Part shown: positions 8,970 through 12,842 of the stretch, piece by piece
Numbering within the stretch: position 1 is the stretch's first letter
Layout: every line of letters starts with the position of its first letter
Source of the DNA: Monoraphidium neglectum
Taxonomy: Eukaryota > Chlorophyta > Chlorophyceae > Sphaeropleales > Selenastraceae
Direction of reading: 5' to 3'
Length of the DNA stretch: 12,842 nt
Assembly (NCBI RefSeq): GCF_000611645.1
Contig: NW_014012849.1
Span: 5,937 to 18,778 of the forward strand
Notes under the pieces: generated by a model
The model's input: the letters and a program-made list of their open reading frames with translations, nothing else
Database searches by the model: none
What the model was told of the DNA's origin: nothing
Translations under genes and position numbers: made by a program

Positions 8970-11900
8970 GCAAGGCATCCCATCCAGTAAGGAGTGCATG
9001 TGTATTTTGCTTGCATGGCAGACATTGGCACTTCTTGCCAACGCCGGCGTTCGAGTTATCCAACCAACTCCGACTTCCGACCCCTGCGCCCACACAGCTT
9101 CTTCCGGAACGTGGACACGCGTTTCGAGCCCCCATTGTGAGTGCAGAGGGGGGGGGCCAGCACACAAGCGCGTGTGAAACCCTGCTGACCCGGCGCGGCC
9201 GTGCCGTCCACGAGATGTTGCACAACAACCCACGCCCTCTATGGTTGACCTGGCGCTCACGCCTTCTTGCGCGGTTGCCTCCCCGCAGAAACCTGCCGGT
9301 TGGCGCTGGCGGCAGCCATCGTATCCAGTGCCTCAAGGTAGGAGAGCCGGCGACGCCTGCCGACACGGCGCGCTGACCGCCAGTCCTTTCGCACCTCCAA
9401 TCGCCCTGGCCCCTGCTGAATGCTCGTTGACACCTGCCGTTGCGGGGCCACCCGTTCGGCCCTCTGCCAGGCGCGCAGTGTGGTTGTTGATATGGAGGAG
9501 GGGGTGATCAACAAGATGCTCAAGGTGGGGGGGGGGCCAGGAGGCTCGGCGGGCGGGGAGGGCGAGAGCTAGATTGAGGGCGGCGCCGAACATAACCGCC
9601 AGCAGCCGCGGTAGGCGCTGCGGGTTTGCACCACAGGCCGGCAGGGCAAGCGTGTTCACGGCCGCCGAGCACGACTGCGGTGCGCACCCTGCCGCCCCTG
9701 CTAACGCGTAACGGTGGCCGCCTGTGCCCCGTGGGCGACACCGAATCCCGACCGCGCCCTGCCCTCAGGGCCCCCTCTCGGAGGTGCTGGACCAGACCCA
9801 GCTGCTGTATGACGTCAGCGGAGCCGGGAACAACTGGGCGCACGGCCACCACGGCTACGGCCCGCGCTACAGGTGTGTGAATGCAATTGGGAGGAGATGG
9901 GTATGCGTATGCATGTGTAAGTGGGAGGGAATGTGAGCGTATGTGTATCTCAAAGCGCGTGCATGTGTGTGTTTTGGGGGGGGGGGGTGGGTGGCACTGG
10001 GCGAGGCCGGCCAGCTGGCCGACCTTGACAGCTGCCGACAATGCCTGACAGTGTTCTTCACAGTAACAATTGGGCTTGACCTCGCGCAGCCCTGATGGCT
10101 GGCTGCTGCAGGTCAGCGCCACAGCCCTCCTTACATGCGCCACTACCATGCCACACAAACGAGTATAAATTCCCACAGCCCTGTCCCCAACCAACCCCGC
10201 CACTTCACGTGGCCCTACTCCAATATCTCACCTCTCCCGATTTGACACCTAGGGACGCCCTGCGGGAGCAGCTGCGCCGCGCAGCAGAGGGCTGCGACAG
10301 CCTGCAGAGCTTCCTCCTGCTGCACTCCCTGGGGGGAGGCACCGGCAGCGGCCTGGGGACGTACATCCTCGGGATGCTACAGGTCGGCCCGGCTTGGGTC
10401 ATCTGCACTGCTGCTTGAAGTCCTCCTGTATCTCTTTCGCATGGTTGCGGACCGCCTGCCCGCCGTTGCCCCAGGAAGCAGTTGAAAGCAGCCTGCATTC
10501 ACGTGCCCCGATCCCCTAGCCCCTGCCGCGTCGCCTCAACCCAACCACTCAACCCACCACCTCCCCTCTGACTCACCATCACCGCAGGACGACTACCCCA
10601 GCGTCTTCCGCTTCAGCGCCCCGGTCTTCCCCTCCGAGGACGACCATGTCGTCACAGCCCCATACAATGCGCTGCTCGCGGCCCACCAACTGCTGCTCAA
10701 CGCGGACTGCGTCATCCCCGTCGAAAACCAGGCCCTCCTGGACGCCTGCGGCCGCCTGGAGCGCTCCGCCGGCGCGGCCGCGGGCACGCCGGCCTCGGCG
10801 GCGCGCGGCGCGGGGGAGGACGGCGGCGGCGGCGGCGGCAGCGGCAACAAGCCGTGGGACGCCATGAACGGCGTGGCGGCGGGGATGCTGCTGGACCTCA
10901 CCGCGGGGGTGCGGTTCGAGGGGTCCCTCAATGTGGACCTGAATGACATCACCATGAACCTGGTGCCCTTCCCCAGGATGCACTTCCTGCTGTCGGGCCT
11001 CGCGCCGCTCGCAGCGCAGCGCGACGTGGGGCGCATGGCGGCGCCGCGGAGCATGGACCAGGTCGGGTGGACGGCCCTGGCTGGGAGCTGCTAATGGGGG
11101 GGCTTTCAGTGCTCGGCTTGCAATGGTACCACCTGCGGCCCCATGTTCCTGGGTCGCGCCCACACACAGGCACGCACGCGTGCGTGCGCACACACACACA
11201 CACGCACGCACATGCACCCCAACTTAAACACCCCTCCTTCCCCCACCAACACATACACACACACCCACACACACACACAAACACGCACATCCACGCGCCC
11301 CCACAGCTCTTCAGCGACGCGTTCAGCCGCGACCACCAGCTGATCTGGGCAGAGCCTCGCCAGCACACCTTCCTGGCCACCGCCCTCATGCTGCGCGGCG
11401 CTGCCGGCATTGGGGACGTGCAGCGCAACGTGGCGCGGCTGCGGGGCGGCCTGCGGCTGGCGCACTGGAATGAGGAGGTGCGCGGGCCGGCACGCTGCAT
11501 TGGAGCCTTTGGGGGGGGGTGGGCGGGTGGGAGGCGTAACGCAGCCAGCAGCTTACCTCAGCCCTAGAACCTAGGGCGGTGGCATGCTGGGAGGCTTGGT
11601 TGGGGCGTGGGACGGTATCTTCTTGAACGCCTCGCATCCAGCCAACGAGGACCTCAACAAAAGATGCTGCAGCAACCAAGGCAGCACTCACGCTTTCCCG
11701 CATTCTATGCCACCTGGAACGGCCGTGCCGCACATTGCTAGGGTTTCAAGATTGGCCTCTGCAGCCAGCCGCGCGTGGGCCTGCCCTACTCCCTGCTGGC
11801 CCTGTCCAACAACTGCTGCATCACCGACACCCTGGGGGCGCTGCAGAAGCGCTTCGACAAGCTCTACCGCCGAAGGTCAACCTGATGGCGTGCGCACACT

Positions 11901-12255
11901 CCGCGGGCTTTGTAGGCGCCGCACGGGGGCCCCGGTCTGGCTGCCAGCGTGGCAGGGAGGTGCCGAGCGGCACAGCGCCCTGCCGCCCCGCCGTCAGTGC
12001 CAAGCAGTGCTGCTGATCCGCCCGGCAACCCACACGTCCTCTTTCTGACGACACGCACTCACGTCACAATGCATGGCAAAATTTGCAACCCTGGACAGGC
12101 TGTTCCTGCACCACTATGAGGAGTACATGGAGCGGGCCGGCTTTGACGAGGCGGCCGAGGCGATAGGGGCCCTGAGGGACGACTACCGCGCGGCAGACGG
12201 CGCGCGGCCGGCGCCGATCGTGCGCCTACGGCCGCGCGGGCTGGCGCTCGCGTAA
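8674..12255 (+). CDS. TUBE1: Epsilon-tubulin, complete
   Basis: The ten exons are 8674-8804, 9098-9136, 9289-9337, 9471-9524, 9769-9872, 10253-10382, 10588-11061, 11307-11477, 11742-11875 and 12099-12255, giving 480 residues, close to the animal protein. Tubulin marks are the nucleotide-binding GQCGNQIG (11-18), DMEEGVIN (80-87), [14 protein letters not shown] (109-122) and the GGGTGSG loop (153-159). The epsilon class is shown by [62 protein letters not shown] and [13 protein letters not shown] Gly/Ala-rich insert (about 229-256) lies where other epsilon-tubulins also vary. Known role: with delta-tubulin it is needed for triplet microtubules of centrioles and basal bodies (BLD2 in Chlamydomonas). 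Intron 1 has a GC donor (AG|GCACGT), required to read SLSSFFRN. The [10 protein letters not shown] start resembles gamma-tubulin, but the rest does not. All motifs are intact. Confidence 0.97.
8929..8968. repeat. (GT)20 microsatellite in epsilon-tubulin intron 1
   Basis: Forty uninterrupted bases of GT lie in the middle of the 8805-9097 intron, the same intron that has the GC donor. It is a pure dinucleotide repeat and likely polymorphic. Confidence 0.95.
9900..9987. repeat. GT/GC/AT alternating tract plus 12-nt G run in epsilon-tubulin intron 5
   Basis: An imperfect alternating tract (gtatgcgtatgcatgtgt, then gcgcgtgcatgtgtgtgt) begins shortly after the GTGTGTG donor at 9873 and ends in a 12-base G run (9976-9987). 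It lies wholly within the 9873-10252 intron. Confidence 0.75.
11161..11290. repeat. Long CA/CG-rich tract in epsilon-tubulin intron 7
   Basis: Two blocks of CA-type alternating sequence (11161-11215 and 11250-11290), with a short cytosine-rich spacer, fill the 3' half of the 11062-11306 intron up to its acceptor. The first block includes the self-complementary cacgcacgcgtgcgtg, so it could form a hairpin in the transcript. Confidence 0.8.
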
Positions 12256-12556
12256 CCACGGGAACTGAAAATCATGGTACCATCTTGAGGAGCGTGCCCT
12301 GAAGACTTTGTGCCAGACCTGGGGCAGCAGGTGCGGGAAGCGTCACTGGGTGTCAGCGCCCCCTCACCGCGTCACCCGTCCACCATTGACCGTGGGCATT
12401 CTTCTTGTGGTACACTCTCCTTCGTACTTGTTGCAATACTATCTTGAGCCCAAACGGCTCACATCACGTGCCTTCTACACAGCCCCGACGGCGATCCGTC
12501 GATCACTCATAAAACCGATCGCCCTCTCCTGTCGGTCTGCATCGATCCTTACCAGC
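12256..12556. other. Intergenic region downstream of epsilon-tubulin
   Basis: The stretch holds the epsilon-tubulin 3' UTR and, if the next gene is real, its promoter. TCATAAAAC at 12508-12516 is a possible TATA-like element about 49 nt before the next ATG. No TGTAA signal is present, and no conserved coding sequence was recognised. Confidence 0.4.
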
Positions 12557-12664
12557 ATGCAGGTCCGCTCCACCTCCGCCCTGATTGCGGTCCTGGTACT
12601 TCTGGTGGCTGCTGCGGCACATGTGAACGCCACAAAGGTGCGGCAGTCAGACAAGACCGCATGA
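12557..12664 (+). CDS. Possible secreted small protein or first exon of a secreted protein
   Basis: The reading frame opens MQVRSTSALIAVLVLLVAA and continues AAHVNATK. That is a textbook signal peptide: a short basic n-region, a hydrophobic core and a small-residue cleavage zone. Read straight through, the frame stops after 35 residues (stop 12662-12664), leaving almost nothing after cleavage. More likely the exon ends at 12637, where AAG|GTGCGG is a good donor, and the gene continues beyond the right edge. The remaining 200 nt showed no recognisable second exon. The family is unknown. The call rests only on the signal-peptide pattern and the donor. Confidence 0.4.
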   Translation: MQVRSTSALIAVLVLLVAAAAHVNATKVRQSDKTA

Positions 12665-12842
12665 GCGGGGGTTGACCTCACACCATGAATCCCCTCTGCC
12701 TGCGGAGGCTGCACATATACCGTTGCAAAAAGACAAAATCAAGGGATTCGGTGCATCAAGCTGGCGCCGCCGGCCGTGCGCACATGCGGAGCAGCGGGAG
12801 CCCACGTGTCCGAGGGCGCTACCTCGGAAACCGAGCTCAACC

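Noticed and set aside
8623..9366. 247-residue minus-strand open frame over epsilon-tubulin exons 1-3
   Set aside because: It translates the (CA)n repeat as His/Thr and overlaps proven tubulin exons; shadow frame.

Overview
The window is nuclear DNA of a GC-rich eukaryote, most likely a chlorophyte green alga. The reasons are four multi-exon protein genes with short introns (about 130-430 nt), Ala/Arg-rich organelle-type presequences, strong GC bias at third codon positions, and long (CA)n/(GT)n tracts confined to introns. The genus cannot be fixed from the sequence. There is no sign of bacterial operons, mobile elements, CRISPR or tRNA genes. The long single-frame ORFs are mostly exon-plus-intron read-through.

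Layout from left to right: (1) positions 1-1305, minus strand: 5' part of a leukotriene A4 hydrolase-type M1 aminopeptidase. Four exons are visible and the gene runs off the left edge. (2) 1306-2254: a divergent intergenic region with a perfect 9-bp hairpin and a TATA-like box. (3) 2255-5537, plus strand: a five-exon, 712-residue SET-domain protein that lacks two residues usually needed for methyl transfer. (4) 5538-6200: a convergent intergenic region. (5) 6201-8168, minus strand: a six-exon, 264-residue protein of the CxxCxxCC (YkgJ-type) putative zinc/iron-chelating family with an organelle-type presequence. (6) 8169-8673: a divergent intergenic region. (7) 8674-12255, plus strand: a complete ten-exon, 480-residue epsilon-tubulin gene. 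(8) 12557 to the right edge: a possible first exon of a small secreted protein.

All exon models are hand-built. They rest on splice signals, phase closure and family motifs continuing across junctions. They close with no internal stop and give total coding lengths divisible by three. The genes look functionally unrelated (peptidase, SET protein, metal-binding protein, centriole tubulin), as is normal for a nuclear genome; only shared intergenic promoters could link neighbours.

The main points for a second look are three apparent GC-AG introns among 22 inferred donors, a degenerate SET active site, a 159-nt stop-free in-frame intron, purine-pyrimidine alternating tracts that lie GT-type toward donors and CA-type toward acceptors, and two in-frame starts in the aminopeptidase. 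No wholly new multi-gene system was found.
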